DNA of 64,000 nt. It comes from Desulfosporosinus youngiae DSM 17734. GTDB taxonomy: Bacteria > Bacillota > Desulfitobacteriia > Desulfitobacteriales > Desulfitobacteriaceae. Under the pieces are notes generated by a model. It was given only the letters and a program-made list of their open reading frames with translations, did not search any database and was not told where the DNA came from. Position numbers and translations under genes: made by a program. Below, piece after piece: positions 51,999 through 60,445 of this stretch (positions within the stretch are counted from its first letter, which is position 1; each line of letters begins with the position of its first letter). Where the stretch lies: NCBI RefSeq assembly GCF_000244895.1, contig NZ_CM001441.1, positions 2,686,226-2,750,225 of the forward strand, read 5' to 3'.

Positions 51999-52685
51999 AT
52001 GGAATTTAGCGTTATTCCCATTATTCTATCTTTGAAAGTTGCCTTTGCTGCCGTCGTTATTGTCGCATTCTCTTCTATACCAATAGCCGCCTTTATGGCT
52101 AAGCGCGAGTTTTGGGGCAAAGATATTGTAGAGTCAATCATTACTTTGCCCCTGGTGCTCCCTCCCTCAGTTGTTGGCTTTATGCTGTTGTTTGTTTTTG
52201 GGAAGAATGGCCCGTTAGGCAAGTTATTCGAACATTGGTTTAATGTCAGGATAGTCTTTACTTTGGCGGGGGCCGTAATAGCAGCCGCCGTTGTGGCTTT
52301 TCCCTTAATGTATCAATCCGTAAAGGTTGCTATTGAAAGTGTTGATCAAAACCTGGAGAAAGCGGCGCGTACTCTGGGGGCTGGAGAACTAAGGGTGTTT
52401 TTCACCATAACTCTTCCCTTAGCCTTGAATGGCATTATAGCGGGCTTAGTTTTAGCCTTTGCCCGGTCTCTGGGGGAGTTTGGAGCGACGCTGATGATTG
52501 CCGGGAATATTCCTGGTAAGACGCAAACTATGCCCATTGCTATTTATTTCGCTAATGAGGCCGGCGACACAGGGGAAGCAGGCATATTGGTTGTCATTAT
52601 GACTATTTTTAGTTTTCTGGTCATTTATGGATTAAACCGATGGGGGAAAGGATCACGACGAGACTCCCGAGGAGGTGGAGCGTAA
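51999..52685 (+). CDS. modB: Molybdate ABC transporter permease ModB (copy 1)
   Basis: A 228-residue permease with five to six helices. PLVLPPSVVGFMLL and the coupling (EAA) loop AARTLGAGELRVFFTITLPLALNGIIAGLVLAFARSLGEFGATLMIAGN are ModB hallmarks. GGGGGA precedes the ATG. Its stop codon shares one base with the modC start (TAATG), indicating tight coupling. It forms the membrane channel of the ModABC importer. Confidence 0.95.
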   Translation: MEFSVIPIILSLKVAFAAVVIVAFSSIPIAAFMAKREFWGKDIVESIITLPLVLPPSVVGFMLLFVFGKNGPLGKLFEHWFNVRIVFTLAGAVIAAAVVAFPLMYQSVKVAIESVDQNLEKAARTLGAGELRVFFTITLPLALNGIIAGLVLAFARSLGEFGATLMIAGNIPGKTQTMPIAIYFANEAGDTGEAGILVVIMTIFSFLVIYGLNRWGKGSRRDSRGGGA

Positions 52686-53338
52686 TGCTAAAGGCTCATT
52701 TTAAAAAGAAGCTGCCTTCCTTTGAGCTGGAAGCCGATATCACCTTAAAGAGCGGTATTCTCGCCCTGGTCGGTCCTTCCGGTGCCGGCAAGACGACGAT
52801 CCTGCAATGTATAGCAGGCCTCCAGACTCCTTCATGGGGGGAAATTAATATCAATGATAAAATCATCTTCTCTTCTGAGCATAGGGCAGATATTCCTATC
52901 AGAAAGCGGCGCATAGGGTATGTTTTCCAAGACTATGCTCTCTTTCCCCACATGTCGGTGGAAAAGAATGTGATGTACGGTAAGCCTCAAAAAGGAAGTA
53001 TTCCCAATAAGGTTCTTGCCGTTTCCAATGTTCTGGAGATGTTGAAAATTGCTCATCTCAGAAATCGCTATCCCAATCAGATTTCGGGAGGAGAAAAGCA
53101 ACGGGTTGCTCTCGCTCGTGCCTTAATGACTGAGCCGGAACTTTTGCTGCTTGATGAACCTCTTTCCGCTCTGGATCAGGACACGCGGAGTACCCTCCAG
53201 CAGGAGTTGCTTAAGCTTCAAACCCAATGGCAGATTCCTTTTATTTTGGTCACTCATGATGCCCGGGAGGCGGAAATGCTTGGCAGTCAGATCATTAAGC
53301 TGGATAAGGGCAAACAAGAGGAAATTAAGAAACTTTAG
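52685..53338 (+). CDS. modC: Molybdate ABC transporter ATPase ModC (copy 1, short)
   Basis: A 217-residue ABC ATPase: Walker A GPSGAGKTT, Q-loop FQDYALFPHMSV, signature ISGGEKQRVALARAL, Walker B LLLDEPLSALD and H-loop VTHDAREAE. It lacks the C-terminal TOBE/molbindin domain of classical ModC (about 350 residues), so feedback by bound oxyanion is not expected. ATG at 52685 overlaps the modB stop. Energises the first ModABC importer. Confidence 0.93.
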   Translation: MLKAHFKKKLPSFELEADITLKSGILALVGPSGAGKTTILQCIAGLQTPSWGEININDKIIFSSEHRADIPIRKRRIGYVFQDYALFPHMSVEKNVMYGKPQKGSIPNKVLAVSNVLEMLKIAHLRNRYPNQISGGEKQRVALARALMTEPELLLLDEPLSALDQDTRSTLQQELLKLQTQWQIPFILVTHDAREAEMLGSQIIKLDKGKQEEIKKL

Positions 53339-53399
53339 ACAAAAAAATTACCAGGAAGTACTTTACAGATAACTGAAGCGGATTAATTGGTCCGAAAAA

Positions 53400-53546
53400 T
53401 TGAAGAATGACCTCCGAGCCAGAATGACCTAAAGAGCAATTCCAAGGTCACTGGACAGGATCGCAGATCCTCAGGGTATTCCGGGAAACTGGTATGCCTT
53501 CACAGTTTGAAGAGGAGTAGTTCGGGTTAGACTGGGATACCAGTTT
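53400..53546 (+). promoter_or_regulatory. Moco (molybdenum/tungsten cofactor) riboswitch
   Basis: Contains the segments I recognise from the Moco RNA motif: ATGACCTCCGAGCCAG, AAGGTCACTGGACAGG, a GGATC-GCA-GATCC hairpin, CAGGGTATTCCGGGAAACTGG and TATGCCTTC. AAACTGGTAT (53486-53495) and ATACCAGTTT (53537-53546) can pair over 10 bp. Location before a molybdate/tungstate transporter and a terminator hairpin right after support it. Covariance search not run. Confidence 0.8.
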
Positions 53547-53550
53547 ATTT

Positions 53551-53580
53551 AGCTCCCTTTTCGGGAGCTTTATTTTTTAT
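53551..53580 (+). terminator. Riboswitch expression-platform terminator
   Basis: AGCTCCC and GGGAGCT around TTTTC, followed by TTATTTTTTAT, five bases after the riboswitch. Confidence 0.85.
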
Positions 53581-53629
53581 ACCATACTATTTACTAATAT
53601 CATAACTAGATAAGGTAAGGGGGGTTGCG

Positions 53630-53647
53630 GTGTTTATAATGATTTAA
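53630..53647 (+). other. Possible five-codon leader ORF coupled to modB2
   Basis: AAGGGGGG lies a few bases before GTG (53630), which opens a five-codon frame (MFIMI) whose TAA shares its last A with the modB2 ATG. The modB2 start has no strong site of its own, so reinitiation is plausible. Confidence 0.4.
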
Positions 53648-54333
53648 TGGGAATGGACTTTGCCCCGCTGCTAATTTCCCTAAGAGCAGCCACCATTTCA
53701 ACGATTGTGACTTTTTTCTCAGGAATTGCGGCTGCCTGCTTTGTTTCAGGCTACAGGGGGAAATTCAAAGGGCTGATTGACGGTGTACTTACTCTGCCTT
53801 TAGTTTTACCGCCTACAGTTGTCGGGTTCCTGCTCCTGGTACTGTTTGGCAAGAACGGCCCCTTGGGAAGACTCCTGATGGCAGTTGGGCAAACGGTTAT
53901 ATTTTCCTGGCCGGCAACGGTTATTGCAGCTTCAGTGGTTGCCTTTCCCTTAATGTATCGAACGGTTAGAAGCGCCTTTGAACAAATTGATCAAAATATT
54001 ATTAATGCTGCACGTACACTGGGTGTCTCAGAGTGGAAAATCTTTTGGAAGATAACCATCCCGCTTTCCTGGCCGGGGGTGGCGGCCGGTACTGTCTTAG
54101 CTTTCGCCAGGGCTTTAGGGGATTTTGGGGCTACGCTTATGATTGGCGGCAACATACCCGGAAAAACACTGACCATTCCTGCGGCGATTTTCTTTGCAGC
54201 CGAAAGCGGAGAAATGAGAAGGGCTCTGATATGGGTGATACTTATTTTTATAATTTCCTTGATCGTTATGACGTTAATGAACTATTGGACGGATTACCAG
54301 CGCAAGATGACTGCTGTTACTGGCAGGAAGTAA
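53647..54333 (+). CDS. modB: Molybdate/tungstate ABC permease ModB (copy 2)
   Basis: A 228-residue permease closely similar to copy 1: PLVLPPTVVGFLLL and the coupling loop AARTLGVSEWKIFWKITIPLSWPGVAAGTVLAFARALGDFGATLMIGGN. It opens the second mod operon (modB-modC-modA-modD), behind the Moco riboswitch and terminator. ATG 53647 or 53653; both lack a strong ribosome binding site, see the overlapping leader ORF. Confidence 0.93.
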   Translation: MGMDFAPLLISLRAATISTIVTFFSGIAAACFVSGYRGKFKGLIDGVLTLPLVLPPTVVGFLLLVLFGKNGPLGRLLMAVGQTVIFSWPATVIAASVVAFPLMYRTVRSAFEQIDQNIINAARTLGVSEWKIFWKITIPLSWPGVAAGTVLAFARALGDFGATLMIGGNIPGKTLTIPAAIFFAAESGEMRRALIWVILIFIISLIVMTLMNYWTDYQRKMTAVTGRK

Positions 54334-54334
54334 T

Positions 54335-55396
54335 ATGAAATTATGGGTGGATATTCAAAAGAAACTTCCGGGTTTTACCTTAGATGTTAAGTTTGAGACA
54401 GATGGGGAGATTCTTGGACTTTTAGGGGCTTCCGGGTCAGGTAAAAGTATGATTTTGCGCTGTATCGCTGGCATCGATACGCCTGATACAGGAAGGATTA
54501 TTCTCAACGACCGAACGTTGTTCGACTCCAAGCGAAGAATTGATCTCCCTTGCCGCAAGAGAAAAGTGGGTTATTTATTCCAGAATTATGCCCTTTTCCC
54601 TAATATGACGGTGGAAGATAATATTGGATTTGGCATTGAAGACAGAAAGCGCGCAGATAGAATAGCCATAATCGAGGAAAAAGTGAAGATGATCAAGCTG
54701 GAGGGTTTAGAAAAGAGGTATCCAAATCAACTTTCCGGGGGACAACAACAGCGGGTTGCTCTGGCCAGGGCTTTAGCTATTGAGCCGGAGGCGCTGCTCT
54801 TAGATGAACCATTTTCCGCACTTGACGACTATTTAAGAAACCACATGGTCAAACAATTGACCGAAACCTTATCAGGCTATCAAGGAGTTACCCTGTTCGT
54901 GACCCATAACATGGATGAAATCTATAGCATTTGCCATAGATTAGTCGTATTGTCTTCAGGGAAGATTGAAGCAAAAGGGGGGACAGAGGAGGTATTCAGC
55001 TCTCCGCCTTCACTCGTATCCGCACAATTAACAGGCTGCAGAAATTTCTCTCCGGCCATCTACAAATCGCCCTTTGAGTTGGAGGCAACGGATTGGGGGA
55101 TAAACTTAAAAACCAAGAGAGAAATCCCGAAACAGATTGAGTTTGTAGGTATTCATGCTCATGCTCTTGAATTGGCGTTAACGGAAAAAGAGGACAATGT
55201 GTTTGAAGGCCGGCTTAATTTCATCAGTGAGACTCCTTCCCGGGTGACAGTCTATCTCGTTACGGAAAAGGAAGCCCGGAGACAGGAGAATCACCAAATT
55301 CAGTGGGAGATCACCAAACAAATGTGGTCTGAATTGAAGGATAAACCACAGCCCTGGAAGCTGAAGATGAATCCGGAAAAGCTGATAATTATCTGA
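54335..55396 (+). CDS. modC: Molybdate/tungstate ABC ATPase ModC (copy 2, long)
   Basis: A 353-residue ATPase: Walker A GASGSGKSM (the usual S/T after K is present, then Met), Q-loop FQNYALFPNMTV, signature LSGGQQQRVALARAL, Walker B LLLDEPFSALD, H-loop VTHNMDE. An additional region of about 120 residues after position 230 fits a TOBE/molbindin-type regulatory domain absent from copy 1. Starts one base after the modB2 stop. The different architecture suggests separately regulated importers. Confidence 0.93.
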   Translation: MKLWVDIQKKLPGFTLDVKFETDGEILGLLGASGSGKSMILRCIAGIDTPDTGRIILNDRTLFDSKRRIDLPCRKRKVGYLFQNYALFPNMTVEDNIGFGIEDRKRADRIAIIEEKVKMIKLEGLEKRYPNQLSGGQQQRVALARALAIEPEALLLDEPFSALDDYLRNHMVKQLTETLSGYQGVTLFVTHNMDEIYSICHRLVVLSSGKIEAKGGTEEVFSSPPSLVSAQLTGCRNFSPAIYKSPFELEATDWGINLKTKREIPKQIEFVGIHAHALELALTEKEDNVFEGRLNFISETPSRVTVYLVTEKEARRQENHQIQWEITKQMWSELKDKPQPWKLKMNPEKLIII

Positions 55397-55438
55397 TGCC
55401 GCGTTACCGGCAAGTACAAAAGAAAGAGGGGAGATTCA

Positions 55439-56290
55439 ATGAGACTATCTAATCTAATTAGGAAAACTGATAAAACCCGGGCTGCCCTGGGGCGGATGGC
55501 TTTTTCCCTGGTATTGCTTGTTTTATTTATTTCCGGGTGTTCAAGTGCTGTCAATGAAACCCCAAAACCGGAAGTCAGTCAAGCTGACCAGGCTAAGCCT
55601 ATTGAGCTTTTGGTATCCACTGCTCCCAGTTTGAAAGGTTCTCTTGAGGAAATAAAAAGCCTGTATTCGGCGAAAAATGCTCAGGTTAAATTGGTTTATA
55701 ATTATGGGCCGTCAGGCTCCCTCCAAACCCAAATCGAGCAAGGGGCCGCTGCCGATATTTTTATTTCTCAAGGTAAACCGCAGATGGATGCTTTAGAGCA
55801 AAAGGGACTGATTAAGCAGGACTCCAGAGTGAATCTCCTAGGGGATGAACTTGTCCTGATCGTCAATAAAAACAACACTTCCATTAACAGCTTTGAAGAT
55901 TTAGCCAAACCGGAGGTTAAGAAAATCGGAATCGGCGAAGCCGGGTCAGTTCCGGCAGCTAAAACTGCGCAAGAAACCCTGGAGACCCTTAAATTATGGG
56001 ATACCTTACAACCTAAATTCGTTATTGGCAAGGATCTGATGCAAATAATGACCTATGTAGAGACAGACAATGCCGAAGCAGCGTTTGTTTGGGATACCAT
56101 CGCGATCCTTTCCGATAAAGTGAAAATTGTGGCCGCGGCACCGGCAAACTCCCATAAACCGGTTGTATTGCCTGCAGCGGTGGTAGCTGCCTCGAAAAAC
56201 AGTGATGAAGCTTCGAAGTTTTTGGAGTATTTACAGAGTGATGAGGCTATGAAAATCTTTGAAAAGAATGGATTCATAAGAGGAGAGTAA
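55439..56290 (+). CDS. modA: ModA-like oxyanion-binding lipoprotein (copy 2)
   Basis: A 283-residue paralogue of ModA copy 1 with lipobox ISGC (Cys34). Shared landmarks: APSLKGSL, YGPSGSLQTQIEQGAAADIFIS, SVPAAKTA. The segment that contains the molybdate-ligand Tyr in copy 1 (LVYRSD) reads FVWDTI here, so the Tyr is replaced by Trp. Ligand specificity (molybdate or tungstate) may therefore differ. GAGGGGAG precedes the ATG. Third gene of the riboswitch-controlled operon. Confidence 0.92.
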   Translation: MRLSNLIRKTDKTRAALGRMAFSLVLLVLFISGCSSAVNETPKPEVSQADQAKPIELLVSTAPSLKGSLEEIKSLYSAKNAQVKLVYNYGPSGSLQTQIEQGAAADIFISQGKPQMDALEQKGLIKQDSRVNLLGDELVLIVNKNNTSINSFEDLAKPEVKKIGIGEAGSVPAAKTAQETLETLKLWDTLQPKFVIGKDLMQIMTYVETDNAEAAFVWDTIAILSDKVKIVAAAPANSHKPVVLPAAVVAASKNSDEASKFLEYLQSDEAMKIFEKNGFIRGE

Positions 56291-56316
56291 GTTAAAGCGA
56301 ATTTGAGGTGGAGGCT

Positions 56317-57168
56317 ATGATTTACATTAGTGATGAAACCATTGACCGCTGGATCAAAGAGGATGTTCCTTATCTGGATCTAACAACACTAACTCTTGGT
56401 ATCGGCGGAACTAAAGGAACGATTACATTTAAAGCCAGAGAATTTACGGTTTTATCCGGGGTAGAGGAAGTATTAAGGATCTTTAACAGGCTGGGGATTA
56501 GGCAGATTCGCTCCTTGCCATCGGGCTCTATCGTTAACAAGGGAGATATCTTTATCGAAGCCGAAGGGTTGGCCTCGAACCTGCATATAGCCTGGAAAGT
56601 CTCCCTGAATATACTTGAATACTGTTCAGGTATTGCCACAAGGACCAAACGGATGGTGGATAAGGCTAAATCAGTGAATCCACAGGTGGCTGTTGTCGCT
56701 ACCAGAAAATCATTTCCCGGTACTAAAGAGCTCTCCATAAAGTCAATTATCGCTGGGGGCGCTTTTCCCCATCGCTTGGGCTTGTCTGAAACTATCTTAA
56801 TTTTCAAGCAGCATGTCAATTTCCTGGGAGATATTCATAATCTGGCTCAGGTGATGAAAGAAGTTAAGGGAAATGCCTGTGAAAAGAAAATTATTGTTGA
56901 AGTAGAACGGATTGAAGATGCCCGCCTTTTAGTAGAAACCGGCGTTGATGGATTGCAATTTGACAAGATTCCTGCCCATGACTTAAAAGTCATCGTTGAA
57001 GAAATCCGAAGCCTTAACCCCAATGTTACACTTCTTGGGGCAGGCGGCATTAATGAAGGCAATATCCAAGACTATGCTGATACGGGCATTGATGCCATTG
57101 TCACCACGGCCATGTATTTTGGAAAACCGTCTGACCTTGGAGTGACTATAGAACCGTTTAAAGATTAG
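56317..57168 (+). CDS. modD: ModD (nicotinate-nucleotide pyrophosphorylase-like)
   Basis: A 283-residue protein of the ModD family, related to quinolinate phosphoribosyltransferase (NadC). Seen: DVPYLDLTTLTLGI near the N-terminus, LEYCSGIATRTKRMVDKAK, VATRKSFPGTKELSIKSIIAGGAFPHRLGLSETILIF, and the barrel-end VTLLGAGGINEGNI. ModD is found in molybdate transport operons but its reaction is not established. ATG at 56317 follows GAGGTGG; the GTG at 56308 lies within that site. Last gene of the operon before a terminator. Confidence 0.93.
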   Translation: MIYISDETIDRWIKEDVPYLDLTTLTLGIGGTKGTITFKAREFTVLSGVEEVLRIFNRLGIRQIRSLPSGSIVNKGDIFIEAEGLASNLHIAWKVSLNILEYCSGIATRTKRMVDKAKSVNPQVAVVATRKSFPGTKELSIKSIIAGGAFPHRLGLSETILIFKQHVNFLGDIHNLAQVMKEVKGNACEKKIIVEVERIEDARLLVETGVDGLQFDKIPAHDLKVIVEEIRSLNPNVTLLGAGGINEGNIQDYADTGIDAIVTTAMYFGKPSDLGVTIEPFKD

Positions 57169-57179
57169 TAAATCCACAC

Positions 57180-57213
57180 AGCTCCTTGGCGCACATCGTC
57201 AAGGGGCTTTTTA
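57180..57213 (+). terminator. Terminator of the mod operon
   Basis: AGCTCCTTG and CAAGGGGCT (one T-G) around an 11-nt loop, followed by TTTTT. Confidence 0.8.
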
Positions 57214-57244
57214 ATGGGTAAAAATGAGAACCGGCAGCGGGGGG

Positions 57245-58153
57245 TTACCTATAGAGTTTCGGGGAGGAGAATTTTAGATCGAGACTCAGCCATGTATTAT
57301 AGATGTCCTCAATTAGTTCATGCTGAATTTGGATTCGAGGCAAATTCAGCGAATAATGAAGAGAATCATTCGGGGGATCTTCTAAGGTTAGTTCACCATG
57401 CTCCAGCTCTGCCAAACGCAGGTTGAACGAGAAAATTCGGTCTTCAAATAAGGTAGGGTTAGCGACGTATGCTGCGGCAACGACATCCCAATTATAAAAA
57501 CCATCCAGATTAAATAAGAACATCATGTACTTAAACCAGTAGGATGTTTTTTTGAGAAGGTAGCGGGCGATGGGCTTGTTCTCGGATGAGAGCCGGGCAA
57601 AGAATGCTTCCTTAGGAAAAAACGCGTCCAAACAAGTATTTCCAGTGATGACAGAAACATTGTTTCCAAGCTTCAAGACGGTTTCAGTGGCTAACGAATC
57701 GCATGAAAAATTCAGTTCATTAAGGGGGCGGCCATTAATGATCAGGGGTTCAGTGGTTCCTCCCATGACAACAATGCGTTTTACCTTTGCCAAAAAGCTA
57801 GGGTCCGAACGGTAAGCTGCATAGAGATTGGTTAGTGATCCTGTGGCCAGAATGGTGATTCTTCCCGGATTGGAGTTCACGGACTCAACCAAAAAATCCG
57901 TGGCTTCGCTTTGGTAATGATGCTTGTCTTCACACCCTTTAAGCAGCGGAATATCCGGTTTGCCGATTTCCTTCAGCATGGTCAAGGTGTTCTGGTAGAC
58001 TGTATTGAGGTCACTGTTGCCATAGGTTGTCGTAACACCACAGAGATCGATGTGTTCTTTGCCTAAGAGATAGAGGAGTGCTAAACCATCGTCTACATCG
58101 CACCCGGCGACTCCCATAGTATTATCACAGTCGAAAATAATTTTTTCGGTCAT
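57245..58153 (-). CDS. Inosine-uridine nucleoside hydrolase family protein
   Basis: A 302-residue IunH-family N-ribohydrolase that would cleave nucleosides to base and ribose in the cytosol. The Ca-binding N-terminus is FDCDNTMGVAGCDVDDGLALLYLL, an expanded form of the canonical DxDxxxDD; ATGSLTNLY and VVMGG are the next landmarks, and ELNFSCDSLA carries the NxxxD pair. GGAGAGG lies 8 nt before the ATG. Convergent with modD; single gene. Confidence 0.9.
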   Translation of the reverse strand: MTEKIIFDCDNTMGVAGCDVDDGLALLYLLGKEHIDLCGVTTTYGNSDLNTVYQNTLTMLKEIGKPDIPLLKGCEDKHHYQSEATDFLVESVNSNPGRITILATGSLTNLYAAYRSDPSFLAKVKRIVVMGGTTEPLIINGRPLNELNFSCDSLATETVLKLGNNVSVITGNTCLDAFFPKEAFFARLSSENKPIARYLLKKTSYWFKYMMFLFNLDGFYNWDVVAAAYVANPTLFEDRIFSFNLRLAELEHGELTLEDPPNDSLHYSLNLPRIQIQHELIEDIYNTWLSLDLKFSSPKLYR

Positions 58154-58219
58154 AAGTAAATCCTCTCCAAAAAGATTTTTTTAGTAGCCGCCCATGCCGC
58201 TAAGGCGTCACTAGCAGAG

Positions 58220-58460
58220 GATGAAAAAGAGAGTGCTCTCGGGTCGGGCAGCTTCGCCACATCCGCTCACCGCAGCATTCCGAGGCTTGCCCACTCGCCG
58301 GTGCGGGACTTCGCCAAACCTCTGGGTAATACCTGATGTGAACCCGTGGCTCAGTCTTCCCCCACCGTCTTGTGGGCTTTTACTGCCTCTCCATGCAATG
58401 GGTTCGCTTCTGTGGGCGAAGCTGCCCTGCTTGCGGGTCTGGGGATTCTTCCGCATGTCT
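58220..58460 (-). other. GC-rich structured island, possible RNA element
   Basis: About 240 bp at about 60% G+C between AT-rich flanks. A 13-bp inverted repeat, GGGCAGCTTCGCC (58246-58258) and GGCGAAGCTGCCC (58415-58427), encloses about 155 bp with further pairing potential (GAGGCTTG, CAAACCTC; GAGAGTGCTCTC at the edge). Both strands have open frames of 81-88 codons without ribosome binding sites or recognisable products, so I do not call a protein. Confidence 0.45.
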
Positions 58461-58515
58461 TTAGAGTTTTTTTACAGGATAGTATAACCAGGTAGTTTTT
58501 AAACGTTTTTAATAA

Positions 58516-58528
58516 TAGACTTGGTCTA
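58516..58528. promoter_or_regulatory. Palindrome upstream of the PadR gene
   Basis: TAGAC-TTG-GTCTA is a perfect 5-3-5 inverted repeat in the AT-rich region about 160 bp before the PadR start. Possible operator; binding factor unknown. Confidence 0.3.
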
Positions 58529-58689
58529 CTAGATGTGATAATCTTATCATAAAGATTGGATTTTTACATAAAAACACAGGATACACTTTTGAGTCATCCT
58601 GGTATTGTAACCTGATTCGGATCAAGAAAAGCTTTAACATCGCAAAGTGTTTTCGGCGCGTGACGTGCTTGCGAAATGGAGGTGACTAT

Positions 58690-59106
58690 ATGATAGAAGA
58701 TATGATTGAAAATGCTGATTGTCCATGCCATGGAACCAATCTTGAAAAGTTGATTCATCCGGCTATTCTTACGCTTTTAATGGCTGAAGAACTGCATGGG
58801 TACAGCATAGTGAAAAAACTGCCCGAAAACTGTATGCTGCAAGGCAGGAAACCTGATCCTTCCGGTGTTTACCGCTGCTTAAAGTCCATGGAACAGCAGG
58901 GGTATGTCACTTCTGTGTGGAATATATCGAATCCGGGACAAGCTAAAAGACTCTATAGAATAACGGATGATGGAATTAGATGCCTTCAAACTTGGATAAA
59001 CACTCTAGAGGACTATTATCGCTCTTTGGGATTATTTCTGTCTTTTGCCAAAAATGCAGTGTTAAATAATACAGCAGACAATAATAAAGAAGATCATCCT
59101 CATTAA
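58690..59106 (+). CDS. PadR-family transcriptional regulator
   Basis: A 138-residue winged-helix regulator: LIHPAILTLLMAEELHGYSIVKKL, DPSGVYRCLKSMEQQGYVTSVW, and the wing GQAKRLYRITDDGIRCL are PadR signatures. Two N-terminal Cys (DCPCHG) could bind a metal. ATG at 58690 follows GGAGGTG. It sits 98 bp before an ABC importer operon, and a palindrome lies in that gap, so it is likely the operon's repressor. Confidence 0.9.
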   Translation: MIEDMIENADCPCHGTNLEKLIHPAILTLLMAEELHGYSIVKKLPENCMLQGRKPDPSGVYRCLKSMEQQGYVTSVWNISNPGQAKRLYRITDDGIRCLQTWINTLEDYYRSLGLFLSFAKNAVLNNTADNNKEDHPH

Positions 59107-59164
59107 ATCAACCTCGAATTTTTGAGTTATAAAAATGAAGGTACTTATTTTTGTGCTTTTTATC

Positions 59165-59179
59165 ACTAAGAATCTTAGT
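59165..59179. promoter_or_regulatory. Candidate PadR operator
   Basis: ACTAAG-AAT-CTTAGT, a perfect 6-3-6 palindrome 25 bp before the binding-protein start. Assignment to PadR is inference. Confidence 0.5.
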
Positions 59180-59204
59180 TAACCATGTGAAAGGGTGAGG
59201 ATGA

Positions 59205-60440
59205 ATGAAAAAAGTCTTATCCATTGTAATGCTTTTGCTGCTTATTTTTAGTGGAATTGGGTGTTCACAGACACCGGTTCCGGCACCGTCCAGTCCCGAA
59301 ATTCAAAGCTTTGAAAGTGTTTTAATCAAGGCCAAAGGTACGACGGTCAATTTCTACGGCTGGGGCGGAGATGAGCGAATTAACCGATGGATTGATACCC
59401 AGCTTGCGCCACACGTCAAAGAGAACTATGAGATAACCTTAAAAAGAGTCCCCATGGATATCGACCAGATCCTGAACAAGTTGCTCGGGGAAAAACAGGC
59501 GGATAAGAGCAAGGGCTCCATTGATATGGTCTGGATTAATGGAGAGAATTTCTATACCGCCATGAAAAACCAGCTGATCTATGGTCCGTTTACCCAGGAA
59601 CTGCCAAACTACCAAAAATACATTGACCCTGATTCGAAAGAGGTTCAATATGATTTTGGCTATGAAATCAAAGGGTATGAAGCTCCTTATGGAAAAGCCC
59701 AATTCGTGCTGATCAATGATTCTGCCATAACCTCGGAAACCCCTAAGGATACTCAAGAGCTCCTTGGGTTTGCTAAGCAATACAAAGGAAAGGTTACCTA
59801 TCCGGCCCCGCCCGATTTTACCGGAAGTGCCTTTGTCCGCAACATCATCTATGATATCGTCGGCTATGAAAACGTTGTCGGTATCGGGAACGATAAGGAA
59901 AAACTCAAAGCCGCGATTCAGCCAGCGATGGATTATCTTAAAGAATTAAGCCCTTACCTCTGGCAAGAAGGAAAAACCTATCCGTCTTCTATTGCTCAGG
60001 TGGACAACATGTTTGCGGACGGAGAACTGGTGATGACCATGTCCTACAATCCAAATTCAGTGGCCGGTATGATTGAGACCGGACAATTCAAGGAGACTGC
60101 CCGTTCCTTCATTTTTGATAAAGGGATGATTGGAAATACGCATTACCTGGCGATTCCCGCCAATGCTTCCAACCTTGAGGGGGCTCTGGTCGTGATTAAT
60201 GCAATTTTAAGCCCTGAGATCCAGGCCTCAAAATATGATCCGAAAAATTGGGGAGATTTGCCGGTGCTTGATAATGCCAAGCTGAATTCTCAGGAAAAGG
60301 AACTTTTCAGCAAGATTCCTTTGGGCAAAGGAGTCATCCCGCAGGATCGGCTTCTATCCAAACGGCTTCCGGAGCTGCCGGCTGATTTGATTCCAGTCAT
60401 CGAGGAAGTCTGGCAGTCCCAGATTCCCGGAAATAAATAG
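59205..60440 (+). CDS. ABC transporter substrate-binding lipoprotein (YnjB-like)
   Basis: A 411-residue binding lipoprotein: signal MKKVLSIVMLLLLIFSGIG with lipobox Cys20, then a type-II binding-protein fold. VNFYGWGGDERINRWIDTQLAPHVKENY, MVWINGENFYTAMKNQLIYGP and the C-terminal NASNLEGALVVINAILSPEIQ resemble the YnjB/thiamine- and iron-binding protein cluster. It is the first gene of a five-gene run that ends in a radical SAM protein. The ligand is unknown. Confidence 0.88.
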   Translation: MKKVLSIVMLLLLIFSGIGCSQTPVPAPSSPEIQSFESVLIKAKGTTVNFYGWGGDERINRWIDTQLAPHVKENYEITLKRVPMDIDQILNKLLGEKQADKSKGSIDMVWINGENFYTAMKNQLIYGPFTQELPNYQKYIDPDSKEVQYDFGYEIKGYEAPYGKAQFVLINDSAITSETPKDTQELLGFAKQYKGKVTYPAPPDFTGSAFVRNIIYDIVGYENVVGIGNDKEKLKAAIQPAMDYLKELSPYLWQEGKTYPSSIAQVDNMFADGELVMTMSYNPNSVAGMIETGQFKETARSFIFDKGMIGNTHYLAIPANASNLEGALVVINAILSPEIQASKYDPKNWGDLPVLDNAKLNSQEKELFSKIPLGKGVIPQDRLLSKRLPELPADLIPVIEEVWQSQIPGNK

Positions 60441-60445
60441 AAAAA

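Noticed and set aside
58211-58487. Two opposing ORFs of 81 and 88 codons in the GC-rich island
   Set aside because: Both follow from lack of stops in GC-rich, self-complementary DNA. Neither has a ribosome binding site or a known domain. Reported as a structured element instead.
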